The notes under the pieces were generated by a model. That model was not told the origin of the DNA, made no database searches, and worked only from the letters and a program-made list of their open reading frames with translations. Below, one piece after another: positions 29,485 through 43,410 of a stretch of 64,000 nt of DNA. Made by a program: the position numbers and the translations under genes. Position 1 is the first letter of the stretch, and the number at the start of each line of letters is the position of its first letter. Source of the DNA: Alviniconcha marisindica (lineage: Eukaryota > Mollusca > Gastropoda > Provannidae); NCBI GenBank assembly GCA_018857735.1, contig JABMCL010003159.1, positions 303,501 to 367,500 on the forward strand, given 5' to 3'.

Positions 29485-29580
29485 TAGGCTGCCTGACGTA
29501 GAAAAATGTCTAACTTTTAACATGTTTAGGCTGGCTAACAAAGAAAAATGTGTCTATCTTAAACATGTTTTGGCTGGCCA
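29485..29580. repeat. Two-copy tandem duplication of about 50 bp
   Basis: TTTAGGCTGCCTGACGTAGA AAAATGTCT and TTTAGGCTGGCTAACAAAGA AAAATGTGT, each followed by (T/A)ACATGTTT. Confidence 0.75.
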
Positions 29581-30069
29581 GATAGTCCTATTTTTGCTCC
29601 ACACATGCCGAGTGTTTCAATGTTGTCACCAGTTGGAAGACAGACAAGATTAAGGGGGCTGTTTACATGTCATACATAGGGGCCCTGATCTTGTGAAGAC
29701 ATGTACATAACCATGCATAAATTGTTGTTCTGTTACATGCAAAGTTAATGATTATGCAAAGATCAACAATGTTTGATACATGAGTTGGTGGAATAAATTA
29801 GCACTCATCAGCTTATAAGCAAAGTTCATCAGGAGTTCTGTCAGTCATTGTAGTATGCTTGTGATTTTGTTGTTGGCATTTTTGAGGGAAAAACAATTGC
29901 GTCTGCGGGACCCATTTTAGATTTCCCTGCTTTAGTATGCCTTTTTAAGATTAATTTCCCAGTTTGTTGAAAACATCGTTTTCATAGAAACATTTGTGTT
30001 CAACCCCCAGTGTAACTTTGTTTAACGCCATCTCTTGAGGTACTGGCGGTGGCCAAGATCCCAGGAAGT

Positions 30070-30265
30070 GGGGAAAAGTCAAACTATGCCCAACACTACA
30101 CTGTTACCACCCAGAGTGGCAGTGTTCGGAGCCATCTTAATGTTTCATTAATTGTGAGGGGCAAGGTCGCAAGACTCGACAAACCACAACCTTTAGAGAG
30201 AAAGGAAGTGGAAAAGAACTCCTGCTTACCAGCCTAACTGCTAAGCCAAACCAGCTCACAGCAGT
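30070..30265 (+). mobile_element. SINE family A, copy 2
   Basis: CACTACACTGTTACCACCCA, GGAGCCATCTTAATGTTTCA, GGTCGCAAGACTCGACAAAC and CACAACCTTTAGAGAGAAAG are all shared with 51110-51310 in the same order. Read on the minus strand, the distal end has GGCTTAGCAGTTAGGCTGGT AAGC, which resembles a tRNA A-box region, so the element appears to start at the high-coordinate end. Confidence 0.6.
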
Positions 30266-30464
30266 TTTTGAAAGATGACTTTCTTTAATTAGTTCCCCCT
30301 TAACGGAGGAGGGAAGGGGGCGGGCCCCTCAAGTGGTCTCACATGGCAGGTTCTGTGATTTTTCATGTTGTGTTATTCTGGCTGCTTTCAAATGTTTTGC
30401 TGGGAACACACTTTATGGAAGAAAAATGCTGGCATGGCCAAATGGTGTTGAAGTAGTGATGTGT

Positions 30465-30605
30465 GTCAAGAAATGATAAAACATTATTCATTAAAGACAT
30501 CACAAATGCTTACTGGCATGTATAAAACAAAGGACATTGAATGATAAAATATTATTCAGTAAAGACATAAATGCTTACTGGCATGTATAAAACAAAGGAC
30601 ATTGG
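30465..30605. repeat. Two-copy tandem duplication of about 67 bp
   Basis: AATGATAAAACATTATTCAT TAAAGACATCAC and TTACTGGCATGTATAAAACA AAGGACATTG occur twice in a row. Confidence 0.85.
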
Positions 30606-30799
30606 AAACAAAGGAGTCCATTTTTCTCTCTCTCTCCAAAAGGTCAGCCTCACACGCAGGTAAAACTGAACAATTTTTAAAACAAACAGGACAAAACAAT
30701 GTTTAACTTTCTGACACACCTGCCCTTTTTACAGGTAACAGACAAAGACAACGACACAGTTGTTTTGTGCAAAAACAATGAAGAAAAAAAAGTGAACCA

Positions 30800-33180
30800 A
30801 TCTATCTTTTCGTTCTTTCAAAAAGGTTTATTTGCATGAGAAGTTGGAATCGAATTACACAAAGGTACACAATAATGCGTTGCACAGCAAGTCATAACTC
30901 CCCAGTGACACATTCCATTCATCAACCGCTTCAGAATAAATTACAAGGCTGGACGTTAATCTGTTAAATATTTACTACCCCATCTGCCCTATCATAACTA
31001 AAACCAAGTGTTTAATGTTGTCCCTTGCCCCTTTATATACAGACATGTGTCATCTTCACTGCCATAAACCTGCCGTGTATAAAAAAAAAAAAGAGGAAAA
31101 AAAACACCTGCTGAACACGTCCATTCACACGCACACACAAGGGTCGTGATGTAATCTCTTACCAGTGTCCACATGGACCAGGAACAGCACACATGATTAT
31201 TATTAAAACATTACACAGCTGATGTAACGTATCCACAAACTCCATGACTGCAAAATGGATGAATGACCACGCAGAGTCCCACCAGCAATGTTCTTTCTGT
31301 GCCGTCAAAGAAGTTTGCATCACACCAGGCCACATACTACACACTCTTCATCAGTCCTTGCAGCTATGGTCAAAATACTTCAAATACTTTGTGAAGAAGA
31401 TGAGCTGAGGTTAAAAAGTTCATCCTGCTGTACAAATCAAGTGGAAATGCTACTACGGTCTACTTTTACAAGTGTGATTACATAGAGTAACAGGAAAAAG
31501 AATGACTGAAACATTTCTGATGGCATAATTCTAGCAAATTTAATCAACAAAAACACATAAGTGAAAGCAATATTCTATTGCAAAGTTGCTTTGTCAGCCT
31601 TGAGGATGGTTAGAGGGAGCAAGCAACCACACCCTGAACAGACTGTTGGAGTTAGCGCACTTCAGTACAATGCAACCAATGAACATTTGCAGACTATGAC
31701 TTGTTAGAAGGAAGACGTGCTGCAATAGCAAACAAGCGTACATCTGATTTAAAACTTGGTTGTGTTGAGGGAAGGTGTTGATGCTTACCTCTAGTCATTC
31801 TGTTAAACAAAATTAAAAAAAGACACACAAAAATGGTGTGCGGGGTTGGGGAGCAGGGGGGAATGGGAGGGGGTGGTGGATGATCCGACATTACCAGAAC
31901 ATGCAAGATGACTAATGGCAAAAAGACACGTTGGTACCCTGACCATTGGCAGGAGTAGATGGACCAGAATGATCCTGATCAACTCTTACAGGAAGCCAAA
32001 ACCTGTGAGTAGGAATACACAATGGGGAATGAAGTTTGTAAATGAAAGATTTCTGCCAAATAAGAATATTCAGCTTCAAGTCCCTACGTTATTTTCAAGT
32101 AACCAGGGGTGGTTGTGCAGTGACTGGGCTTATTGATACATTTCACAAGGTCATTGTACACAAATCATTTTATACACATGCTAGAATGTTAAAGCGGATT
32201 GCTTATGAGTCTGGCCTGCTCTTAAAGTTGTGTTTTCCATGCTCTCTGCCACTAACAACCTGTTCACACACGCACGCACGCACGCACACACACACACACA
32301 CACACCAAAAGACAATGAGCACTATTATCAAAATGAGATCGATAATGATGCAAAATACACAAAGTAATTTCAATTGTACACTTTTTTTGTTTGTTTAATT
32401 TTTACTGAATACAGTACAGATACCTGCACCAAACCACTTTCACTTTGGCTCTGACAGATGGCAAAATGATGTCTACACAAACCAACAACATATTTAGCAG
32501 ACTGGTGCTTCACACATCACTGTTAAAAATAGTCAACATTTTTTGAATCTGCATCAAGCTTAAATAAAAAGTTTTTTTTTAAATGGTTGAGTAAAGTCAT
32601 GATCAACAATCGAATAACACCTCAAGCTAGACATTATGAATCAAATACATGCTTGCAATGAAAGTCACTCCCATAAATATTCCGCTTTCAGGCTCCCTCT
32701 TGAACATTCACACATAAATTCTTTTTTTTCCCCCCCCCCCCCCCCCCTTCTCTCAATCTGTGCCTTACCAGCTGGGCACACATGACAAATATGAACACAT
32801 TTGAGAACAACAAAGTATTGATGACATACAGATATATACACATTAAAAGCATTATAGAACGAAGTAATAGGTTACACAACGTGTTTCATTTAGCGCAATA
32901 AATATACAAGCAGAATGACAAGACCCACATGTTTCATGCCCAGAGACGCAACGGAACTGAAACAATCCAAATGCTTGCACTTCAGCCTGGTTCCATGCAC
33001 ACAAAAGATACGCTATTTACAACTGACAACTAAAAACAACCACGCACACAAAGAAAGCTCAGCATTGTGCAATAAAAGGCGTATAATACAGGAAAACAAC
33101 ATTACCTTTTAAAAACAAAAAGTGGGGTTTAAAAGCACTAGGACCTACTCCTGCAGAGAGAGAAACTCACTGATGTATCT
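30800..33180. other. AT-rich stretch, possibly distal 3' UTR of the minus-strand gene
   Basis: No gene supported. It holds a (CA)n at 32265-32305 and a poly-C tract of about 18 at 32730-32748 (poly-G on the minus strand). A minus-strand AATAAA at about 30827 is one possible end for a very long TRPC4AP 3' UTR. This is speculative, since the stop codon is 10 kb away. Confidence 0.3.
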
Positions 33181-34110
33181 GTGACAACAGTAAACATTTA
33201 CCAAGACTGGTCGGGATGCTCACTGCCATGATCAAACAGTGAGCATCTACCCAGTAAAGACTGGACAGGTACTTATTACTACTGTGTTGAGATAAGAACA
33301 GAGTGGGCAGGATGCTCACTGCCATGATCAGAATGGTGAGCACCTACCCAGTAAAGACTGGACAGGGTACTTATTACTGCTGTGTTGTGATAAGGACAGA
33401 GTGGACAGGATGGTCACTGCCATGATCAGTGAGCACCTACCCAGTAAATACTGGACAGGTACTTATTACTACTGTGTTGTGATAAGAACAGAGTGGACAG
33501 GATGGTCACTGCCATGATCAGAATGGTGAGCACCTACCCAGTAAAGACTGGACAGGTACTTATTACTACTGTGTTGTGATAAGAACAGAGTGGACAGGAT
33601 GCTCACTGCCATGATCAGAATGGTGAGCACCTACCCAGTAAAGACTGGACAGGTACTTATTACTACTGTGTTGTGATAAGAACAGAGTGGACAGGATGGT
33701 CACTGCCATGATCAGAACAGGGGAGCACCTACCCAGTAAAGACTGGACAGGTACTTATTACTGCTGTTGCGATAAGAACAGAGTGGACAGGATGGTCACT
33801 GCCATGATCAGAATGGTGAGCACCTACCCAGTAAAGACTGGACAGGTACTTATTACTGCTGTGTTGCGATAAGAACAGAGTGGACAGGATGGTCACTGCC
33901 ATGATCAGAATGGTGAGCACCTACCCAGTAAAGACTGGACAGGTACTTTTTCTACTGTGTTGTGATAAGAACAGAGTGGACAGGATGGTCACTGCCATGA
34001 TCAGAATGGTGAGCACCTACCCAGTAAAGACTGGACAGGTACTTATTACTACTGTGTTGTGATAAGAACAGAGTGGACAGGTGGTACCTACAGTGATAAG
34101 AACAGTGAGC
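33180..34110. repeat. 97-bp minisatellite, 9-10 units
   Basis: GTAAAGACTGGACAGGTACT, TATTACTACTGTGTTGTGAT, AAGAACAGAGTGGACAGGAT and GGTCACTGCCATGATCAGAA recur about every 97 bp, with few differences between units. Forward and reverse open frames here are artefacts. Confidence 0.9.
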
Positions 34111-34284
34111 ACCTACCCAGTAAAAACTGTTACGGTACAAAAATAGTTTAAAAAACCCCAAAACCACCACCACCACCAAAACTACTGGGGAAAAAACAAA
34201 CGTGTCATGACAAGGATGGTAAACGCCTCAGCCAGTAAAGATTGGACAGGGTACTTGTAACTATCTATTTTTGGTCTTTTTTGT

Positions 34285-34415
34285 TTGTTTTTGTCAGCTT
34301 TCAACTCCAAGAGCAGGGCAAAAGACATCCATACTGGGATTCAAACCTACACCACAACCTGTTCAGCCAAAATCCACTACCTCAAGCACTCAGACACACC
34401 ACACGATAGAACTGT
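34285..34415 (-). mobile_element. tRNA-derived SINE head, minus strand
   Basis: Read on the minus strand, GAGTGCTTGAGGTAGTGG (A-box-like) is followed by GTAGGTTTGAATCCCAGTAT, a near-perfect B box. The long gap between the boxes resembles a class II tRNA (Leu/Ser type). The body continues toward CTCTTGGAGTTGAAAGCTGA. Confidence 0.6.
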
Positions 34416-37005
34416 TTTCATGGAATTTGCCATTGTGCGATGATTGAAGTGCTACTGAACTGAAAATATTGGAAATAAGAACAGCACTTATGTTACCCAT
34501 TCACTGATGTATGGGTGTGCAGGAACTGTTCCTTTTTGAGCAGATGAATGACCCCTGTCAAACGCTGTGTCTATGTTGTTGTTATTGTAGTGTTCCCCAG
34601 CTGAACACTCCGGGCTTCACCCATTCCATAGGGTGAGAGGAATGCATGTGTGACCATTTTCTATGACCCCTTTGGAGGATTTATCTCCATTTCTGGAGGG
34701 TGGTGCTGTTATGCAAGGAGCTCATCCTGGCTGAAGACAGTCCCCACATGACTATGCAGCTGCATAACAACGTTCTAATGCAGCCTTGGTGTTCTTGCTG
34801 GCGTCAGTGTGTTGTGACACAGCCAAGCCAAGGTGAGCTGTGCTTACAGCTCATCATGCACAATTACTAATAACATAATGTCATTACACAACACTCAGAC
34901 TGATCGACTCAGCCCATCAGTGTAGCAACACAAGAGAAACAAAAGGAACGCTGCAACACAAATTCCACATTTATGACTTCCGCCTACACAGTTGTGCAAG
35001 AACACAGTGAGTGACTTAATCGCGGGGCCTACTCCTCTCCCTGCACAACCTTCACTTCAATATTTGATTCTGAACTGCAATGTTGCTTCATGAAACAAAA
35101 ACAAACAAACAAAAAAACTACTTATGTCATCACAGCTTGAATTTTACATAGATATATTTGTAAGTTAGCGGATGAAGCCAGACAGAGTGGTGGGGTGGTG
35201 GGTGGGGGGGGGGGGGAGAGAGCAGGCAGGTGTTGCTTTTCTGGTCAGGAAAATTGGCTACTCACCCACACAGAGAGGGAGGGAGCGAGAGAGAGAGAGA
35301 GAGCAAAGCACTTGGGGTAACATCCCCCTATGCTTTCCTGTGCTAGTCACAGGTGGGCAGAAGATATTCATTCCTGTTGCACACCATGTTCTCAGACACT
35401 GAGCAGCTTCCACCTTGGAGTTTCCATCCCAACAGTATGCTCACATTCCGCATTTGCCTCTTTCCCCACACACTTTACAACTTTAGAAGCTGAGACATAC
35501 AATGATCAGCTACCTGCATCTTTTACAGTAATGCCAACAATCTCATGGACTAACAGGCAGCTGCAACTGACACTCTTTGTTGCTGTGGTTTCATTGTTTT
35601 GGGTTGCCTTTTTTCAGGGGTAGGAAGCTGGGGTTCAGGAGAGGGATTGAATCAACACTGAATAAATACCTGTGCACACGTACATGACACATAATACTAT
35701 AGAAATAAAATGACACTGTTTACTGATGTTACTAATGCCTTTCAAAGTGGGTTGTACCAGAGACGATGACCCCAAACTGCCCCGGCAAAAGGGAAAGAAA
35801 ATGATAAGCACAAATCAAAATGAAATTAATATAAGCTGCCGATTGTTCCACAACACATCACTTCCACAATATGAAACATTTTCTTTTTTTCTTTGTCTTT
35901 TTTTTATATATCAACATTGCACCACTTTCAAATGGACAACATTTCCAGAAGAAGAAAAAAAGTCCATGCCCCAACACCATCACAAATACACACATGAACT
36001 TCAATAACAGCAATCAAAAGAGGTAGACTGAAAAAACGTGCAACTGAAGAGGAAGAGTACATCTCATCCACTTGGACACCTTGTTCACCCACGTTGACAC
36101 AAACACCACACAACACCCAATCCTTCACAGGAGGGGGAACACAGGGTGCTACTGAACTTTCTGCTTTTCTTTTTATTAAATTATTACATATCTTCAATGT
36201 TGAACATTATACCAGAAAGTTAAAAAAATATTAGAAGAAGCACACTTCAAACTTTGATCCCCTAAAATCCAGTAAAACAGGACGGTTTAGACCAGCAGAA
36301 CTGGAAAGTGGGGGGTAGACAAATCTAAGACTTGTCATGTCGGGTCATATAATAACTGTTAACTTTGGCTTGCTGGTGTATTTTAAATACTGTATGACAC
36401 ATTTTCATTGCAGTATATTTTCCTGTAATTTATTTTATTATACAATAATAAAAAAAATTAAAAAATCTTTACCTGAAGCAGGGTGGTTGTTTTTTCAGCA
36501 GATCATAGGCAGCTTTCTGGCTACATTCAGCTTTTGAGTTTTTGTTTTGTCTTTAACTGAAACAAGTACTTTTGTTCTCCCTTTTTAAAGCTGAAAATGG
36601 GTAGCTTTCTCTCATTAGCTAACAATTCTCACGCCTATAAACTGTATTCCACTGGTTCCAGGGCTAGGTGATCCCAAGCAACAGTCAGGCCAGACAGGCA
36701 GGTGCTTGACTTTGCAACTTGTCTAGGCAGGTCTGACTGTACACCTACGCACTAGCGCTCCAAATATAATTTGTGCTTATTTCTCATGACCTGTTAACTG
36801 CTTTCAGCGCATACATGAGGGCAATTACTTTGCCATGTTTTGCATGACATTTCTTGTTAATTTTTGCATCTTTTGTTGGCTTGTTTATATACCATTAACT
36901 TGTACAATTATGGGTATTTGCACACTGTAAGTTTTTGTTTAAGTTGTAAAGCGCTTTGAGTCTCCAAAAGCGCTCTATACTTTCCCTATTATTATTATGA
37001 TCAGT
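34415..37005. other. Intergenic or 3' UTR sequence, no supported gene
   Basis: Contains a poly-G run with (GA)n at 35193-35310. At 36945-37000 is a retroposon-like tail (TAAAGCGCTTTGAGTCTCCA, AAAGCGCTCTATA, TTATTATTAT) of the kind that ends many LINEs and SINEs. Nothing else was recognised. Confidence 0.45.
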
Positions 37006-37014
37006 CTAAGTTAG

Positions 37015-37330
37015 CCAGTTTGCTTTGGTCCACTGACCCAGTTAGTTCTCTGGGGCAAGTGCATTGTCCAGTCACAACAGGATCCACATGCATGTCCAAG
37101 ATGAGGAAACTTCCCCAGGTAGTGTCACAAACCAACCCCGACTAAATACATCTGAAAACCTTTCTGCACTGACCCAGTTAGTTCTCTGGGGCAAGCACAG
37201 TCTCCGGTCGCAACAGGATCCACAAGAGTGTCCGACATGAGGAAACGTCACCAGGTAGTGTCACAAAGCAAGCCTGACTACATACATCTGAAAGACACAA
37301 ACCAAGCCCAACTAAATACATCTGAAAACC
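37015..37330. repeat. 133-bp tandem duplication (two copies plus a partial)
   Basis: ACTGACCCAGTTAGTTCTCT GGGGCAAG recurs 133 bases later, followed in both by CACAACAGGATCCACA-like sequence, AGGTAGTGTCACAAA and ACTAAATACATCTGAAA. Confidence 0.85.
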
Positions 37331-38934
37331 TTTTCTCTATTATTGTCAGTGTATGTATGGGACCTTGTGCTACTGATACCAACATTTACAAATGATATGA
37401 ACCAAAGTACTGGTAGGCAGGCAGAAATAAAAAATAAAAACATTTTTATATTTTTTTTTACAGATTTGCTTGGGTACACTTCACTTCAAAATGAGGACAG
37501 AAATCAACAAACTATAACCCCCCATCCATACAGTTTTTGTTGTTCATGACTATGGTGAAGAGAGAAGCACAGGTACACATAGCAACATAATTTTAAGTGG
37601 GCTGATACAGTGGTACAAGTTCTGTGATGGGCTGTCCCTTCCATGGCAGAAACTGTGTCCTGTCTAATGCAGAAACTGTGTCCTGCCTGAAATCCATCAT
37701 GCAGCAAGTCTGCCAGCCATTCAAGAGCACTCGGATGGTATTTCATACCTATTACCACATCCTTGAGGCTGAAATCAAAACCAAGGCAATGGAATGGTCT
37801 GGCAATTCCAACTTTCTTGCATGCCATAAGGGCCTGACAGGTCCAAGTTGCTAGCATGCCATAATGATCCGACTTTCTAGAGTGCTACCACACCTGGATG
37901 CCATCTCTGGCACTCAAGCCTTTTTCTTTTTGTCCTTGTAAAGACGATGGCATCCGGGTAACTTTCCTTAGGGTAAGCAACCATTGCCAGAGCAGTGCTC
38001 CCCAGTCCCTCATCACACTTGAAAGTTTTAAGGAATCATTTGTTGAGGGTTTCCCCTTTGTCCCAATTCTTGACCTAGAAGATCCATACAGCTGGGAGAT
38101 TTCAATGAAACGGCAGAGAAGCCTACTCCCACTGGAGGTTCCAATGGCATGAAACAGTCTCAAATACCCTACACTCCCTTTCTAACACATCATAACTGCA
38201 AGAGCTGCAGGCTTGCACGCTAAACCCTTCCCTTCCCAGCAAGACCAAGTGAGGAACCTTTTTATTAACGCTTTGCAGTCACTACCACTTGAAAGCAATA
38301 CAGATGTGTGCACATTTTGCTTCAGTATGCCGTCCCCCCCCCCCCCCCCCCCCCCAACATTTAACTGTGGCTAATACTGGTAAAAAGCAATGCACACATC
38401 TAAACTTTCAAATACGTGTAACTGAAGATTTTCTTGAGACAATAACAAAATATTCAAAATAAACTAAAATGTTCCTGAACAAGGGATCATGACAAGTCAT
38501 CCACCGTAAAGTAATTTTGCTGACATTGTGACGACTGACCAAAACTTGCAGAAAGCACTGTCACACATCAGCCATTTTGAAGTGACCATCGAAAGACTGA
38601 CGGACACAACAGCTCGACAATAACAATTTATGACAGCAAAGAAACACACAGTCTGGGTGCACTGTTACCTTTGCAATCACAACACAAAGAATATAAACCA
38701 ATAAATAAATACCATTTTCAGGTGACGGCAATGCTTCATAATAATGGAGGAGTTGTGCTCAAGTGGCACCGACTGTCACACCAACATCACAATGATTCTG
38801 GACAGGACACGTTGTACAGCCCTATCCTCAAGAAGCGGGCAGTACTTCAGAGCCTAATTCCTTGCAGCCTCTGGGACGATCAAACCAAGTTCTCCCTACC
38901 GATTGTTGCTCATTCAATAGTTCAGTAGCAACTG
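37331..38934. other. Intergenic or 3' UTR sequence, no supported gene
   Basis: A poly-C tract of about 22 lies at 38334-38356 (poly-G on the minus strand). A minus-strand AATAAA at about 38265 is another candidate TRPC4AP polyadenylation signal. Open frames up to 117 codons look random. Confidence 0.4.
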
Positions 38935-40620
38935 TGCCATGTGTACATGCTCATTCAGCACTAGCAGTGCTGCATGAACAGGCTCACTCATTATGCTCAC
39001 TCATTACCAGCTGTGCTGCATGAACAGGCTCACTCATTACCAGCTGTGCTGCATGAACAGGCTCACTCATTACCAGCTGTGCTATGAACAGGCTCTCTCA
39101 TTACCAGCTGTGCTGCATGAACAGGCTCACTCATTACCAGCTGTGCTATGAACAGGCTCTCTCATTACCAGCTGTGCTATGAACAGGCTCTCTCATTACC
39201 AGCTGTGCTATGAACAGGCTCTCTCATTACCAGCTGTGCTGCATGAACAGGCTCACTCATTACCAGCTGTGCTGCATGAACAGGCTCTCTCATTACCAGC
39301 AGTGCTATGAACAGGCTCACTCATTACCAGCTGTGCTATGAACAGACTCTCATTACCAGCTGTGCCGTGTGAACAAGTTCATTCAGTACCATCTGTGCCA
39401 TGTGAACAAGCTCATTCAGTACCAGCTGTGCCATGTGAACAAGCTCATTCAGTACCAGCTGTACTGTGAACAGGCTCATTCAGTACTGCCTGCTGTGTGA
39501 ACAGGCTCATTCAATACTGCCTGCTGTGTGAACAAGATCATTCAGTACAGCCTGCTGTGTGAACAGGTTCATTCAGTACTGCCTGCTGTGTGAACAGGCT
39601 CATTCAGTACTGCCTGCTGTGTGAACAGGCTCATTCAGTACTGACTGTGTTGTGTGAACAGGGTCATTCAGTACCAGCTGTACTGTGTGAACAGGCTCAT
39701 TCAGTAACAGCTATACTGTGTCAACAGGCTTATTCAGTACCAGCTGCGCTGTGTCAACAGGCTCATTCAGTACCAGCTGCGCTGTCAACAGGCTCATTCA
39801 GTATCAGCTGTGCTGTGTGAACAGGCTCATTCAGTACCAGCTGTGCTGTGTGAACAGGCTCATTCAGTACCAACTGCGCTGTGTCAACAGGTTCATTCAC
39901 TACCAGCTGTACTGCGTGAACAGGCTCATTCAGTAACAGCTATACTGTGTCAACAGGCTTATTCAGTACCAGCTGTGCTGTGTCAACAGGCTCATTCAGT
40001 ACCAGCTGTGCTGTCAACAGGCTCATTCAGTATCAGCTGTGCTGTGTGAACAGGCTCATTCAGTACCAGCTGTGCTGTGTGAACAGGCTCATTCAGTACC
40101 AACTGCGCTGTGTCAACAGGCTTATTCACTACCAGCTGTGCTGTGTGAACAGGCTCATTCAGTACCAACTGCGCTGTGTCAACAGGCTTATTCACTACCA
40201 GCTGTGCTGTGTGAACAGGCTCACTCAGTACCAACTGCGCTGTGTCAACAGGCTCATTCAATACAAGCTGTGCTGTGTGAACAGGCTCATTCAGTACCAG
40301 CTGCACTGTGTCAACAGGCTCATTCAGTACCAGCTGTGCTGTGTGAACAGGCTCATTCAAGCGGTGGCTGTGATGAATGAACACGCTCATTCAGTACCAG
40401 CTGTGCTGTGTGAACAGGCTCATTCAGTACTGGCTGTGCTGTGTCAACAGGCTCATTCAGTACTGGCTGAGCTGTGTCAACAGGCTCATTCAAGTAGCAG
40501 CGCCGCTGTGTGAACAAGTAAGCAGCACTGCTGCGTGAAGAAGGTTCATTCAAGTAGCAGCACTGCTGTGTGAAGAAGGCTCATTCAAGCAGTGGCACTG
40601 CTGTGTGAACAAGGCAGATT
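38935..40620. repeat. 33-bp minisatellite, about 50 units
   Basis: Unit TGTGAACAGGCTCATTCAGT ACCAGCTGTGCTG. The first 400 bases use a variant with CTCACTCATTACCAG. Because 33 is a multiple of three, long open frames arise in several frames on both strands (up to 188 codons). They change frame at irregular units and carry no coding signature. Confidence 0.9.
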
Positions 40621-41256
40621 CACTGAACAGCAACAGGTAAACACAGTTACATACGCCAGGTATCCCCCTCCCTACTGGGCCGGCCTGTAGCAAACTGCTG
40701 CTCAGGCTGCAGGAGTCCCCAACATACATTTCACACTTACAAAATCTCTTGCATCGTACTCCGTGTCAGAACCTCCATGTACTGTGGCACAATTCATGAA
40801 ATCCTTAGAATCACATAAATTTCCCCCCTCTCACAAATGTAAACATATGTATCGAAACTTTAAAAAACAAAAAATGACATTACATGAAAGCCATAAAACA
40901 AATTTTTAAGACCCCCACCCCTTTAAAAATAACCCCAATAAAATAACAAAGTGTTTTAAAAATACAAACCACCCACAAATACAATAGCATGCAGATCTCA
41001 AATGTCTGTGGGCCCACAAGTGTCAGAGATGTGCACACCGCTTGGGAACAAATGGGGTCTTTGACGGCGCAGTCTCCACGCTGATCCACAGCGCAGGCAG
41101 TAACCTTGACCCTTGAGCACGGACGACAACGCACCAAAGAAGCTGATGATCCGTCAAGAAATGCAAAGCCTCCCATAACCTCCTGATGTGAGAGTGGCAG
41201 AGGTGCAGACACAAAACACAGACACACAGCCACCCAAACACAATCAGCCTGGTGGC

Positions 41257-43410
41257 TCAGTTGGTCCTGGCAGCTGGCAAGGGGTTAATGTAGAAGGCCA
41301 CTGCATTAGGGTCCGAGTTATCATCACTCACTAGCATTGCTACTGTCTTTTTCCAGTATGAGAAACTGATGCGGGAACTCTGAAAAACAAACATTGCATG
41401 GATCATAAAAAGGTTTCATAAAAACTCAATCTAATTCACAAACACGCACGAATAAGGCCTACTGTCAGAAGTTTGGAAATTTACACACATACTGCATGCT
41501 TGTAGACTTTCATTTTGAAATATTTAGACTGATCAGTTGATTTTTGTTGCTGCATGGAAACCAAAAGTATCAGTAAACAGCAGGCAGTGGGTACATGCAG
41601 TTAACAAAATGCGACTTTTGTTTGCAATTTAGCCAAACTTAAAATGCAATAAAAGAAAGATATAACACTTCTGCTGGGTACATTGCTCAGGCAACACAAA
41701 TCAAATTTCAATGGTGAATGACTGTATAAAATACCAATAATAAAAAAATGGCCCCAATAGCCTCAGATTCTGGGCGCTGTGAGTGATGAATGTGTGCACA
41801 CCTGTGTGCCAATCTTTTGGGGGGAAGGTTAATCACAAACTACACATGGCCTGGGGAATGAAAAAAGGACAGAGAAGTAGGGCTGACCTTTTCCAGCGCA
41901 CTGCAGTCTTTGTCTTTGTGCAGGTAGTGATCTTGCCAAAATACCAACAGATCCCTGTAGGCAGCAAAACTTAACAAATCATATCATCAACAAGCAACCA
42001 GAAACTAGGTCAACACACAGCAAAACAACCACAAACTTCTCATGAATACACACAGTCAGTCGTCTTTCTCACACTGATTTACCAACCTGCACAACGACAC
42101 AGTTCAAGATTTGATTTTTACTGCTTTTTCGCTACTACAGTTCACATGTGACCTTTCAACCATGCATGGAGCTTCATGATTGGTTGGATTACACAGCTCA
42201 AAGTTCATTCAAAAGGAGAGAAACTGATCTTTCTAGCCATGTAAATAAAAACTGAAAGATGTAACTCCTTGTCTCTAAAGCCTGAGGCTTCCCTCACCTG
42301 AAGTTCTGCAGTATGGAGCCAGAGCCTGTGACGTCAGCCATGTTTTCCTTCTCGTCTCGGAGGGCCTGCAAGTATTTGGGCAGCTGGTTCTTCTTGTTGG
42401 CGAACATCAGGAACACCAACGTGGTGTTCAAACAACTCACATTTTCCTGAAAACATGTCAATTCACTTGATATGAAGGATACACACAGAGTATAAAAATC
42501 TGCTCTCACTACTGCCCCGTACCTCACTGCATCCTAGCCGCTGCAGCAGGGGTACAAATAGCATCCTAGCCACTGCAGCGGGGGTACAAATAGCATCCTA
42601 GCCGCTGCAGCAGGGGTACGAGTAAGTAAGTTGGTGTTTTACGCCCAGTCAACCAGTGCGGTTATATCAGGGCGATGCGGGGGTACGAACAGCATCCTAG
42701 CTGCTGCAGCGGGGGTATGAACAGCATCCTAGCCGCTGCAGCGGGGGTACGAGTAAGTAAGTTGGTGTTTTACGCCCAGTCAACCAGTGTGGTTATATCA
42801 AGGCAATGCGGGGGTACGAACAGCATCCTAGCTGCTGCAGCGGGGGTACGAACAGCATCCTAGCCGCTGCAGCAGGGGTACAAATAGCATCCTAGCCACT
42901 GCAGCGGGGGTACGAATAGCATCCTAGCCGCTGCAGCGGGGGTACAAATAGCATCCTAGCCGCTGCAGCAGGGGTACAAATAAAGGCCTGCTGCAAATCA
43001 TGGAAGGGAATGATGGCTCAAGTTAGTGCAACAGACATTACCTAAAATGAATACGTATGGGATGATCAGTGCAACAGATATTACCTAAAATCAATATGTA
43101 TGGGATGAGATAAGGAGTGGGGAAAATACAAAGCAAAGTTCCCATTTATTTTTTACCACCTGCAGAAAAAAATGCAGGCCATTTTCCTGCAGTAAATTCT
43201 GGTCTACCAATACCAACATAAGTTGAGCATCTTAAGATGTGAGTGGGTGAGGGAGTCGCTCCTCTAACCAACACACACACACACAACTTTCTCCACTGAC
43301 CTGTGTGAGGTTCTGTACACTGATGTTTGTGATGAGTTTGTACAGGTAATCCAACTGTCGGCTGAAGTCACAAATGTAGGACATCAGCTTGCTCTCCTTC
43401 TTGTCCATCT
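41257..43410 (-). CDS. TRPC4AP: TRPC4AP exons 19-22 (C-terminus)
   Basis: Exons 43301-43410, 42298-42446, 41888-41954 and 41257-41379, residues 636-784. They contain YLYKLITNISVQNLTQ, ENVSCLNTTLVFLMFANKKN, LLVFWQDHYLHKDKDC and SSRISFSYWKKTVAML. The protein ends INPLPAARTN, unlike the acidic human end, so the extreme C-terminus is not conserved. A minisatellite lies in the intron between exons 20 and 19. Confidence 0.92.

Noticed and set aside
39947..40513. 188-codon repetitive open frame (and neighbours on both strands)
   Set aside because: Produced by a 33-bp tandem unit that has no stops in several frames. Frames shift irregularly between units.
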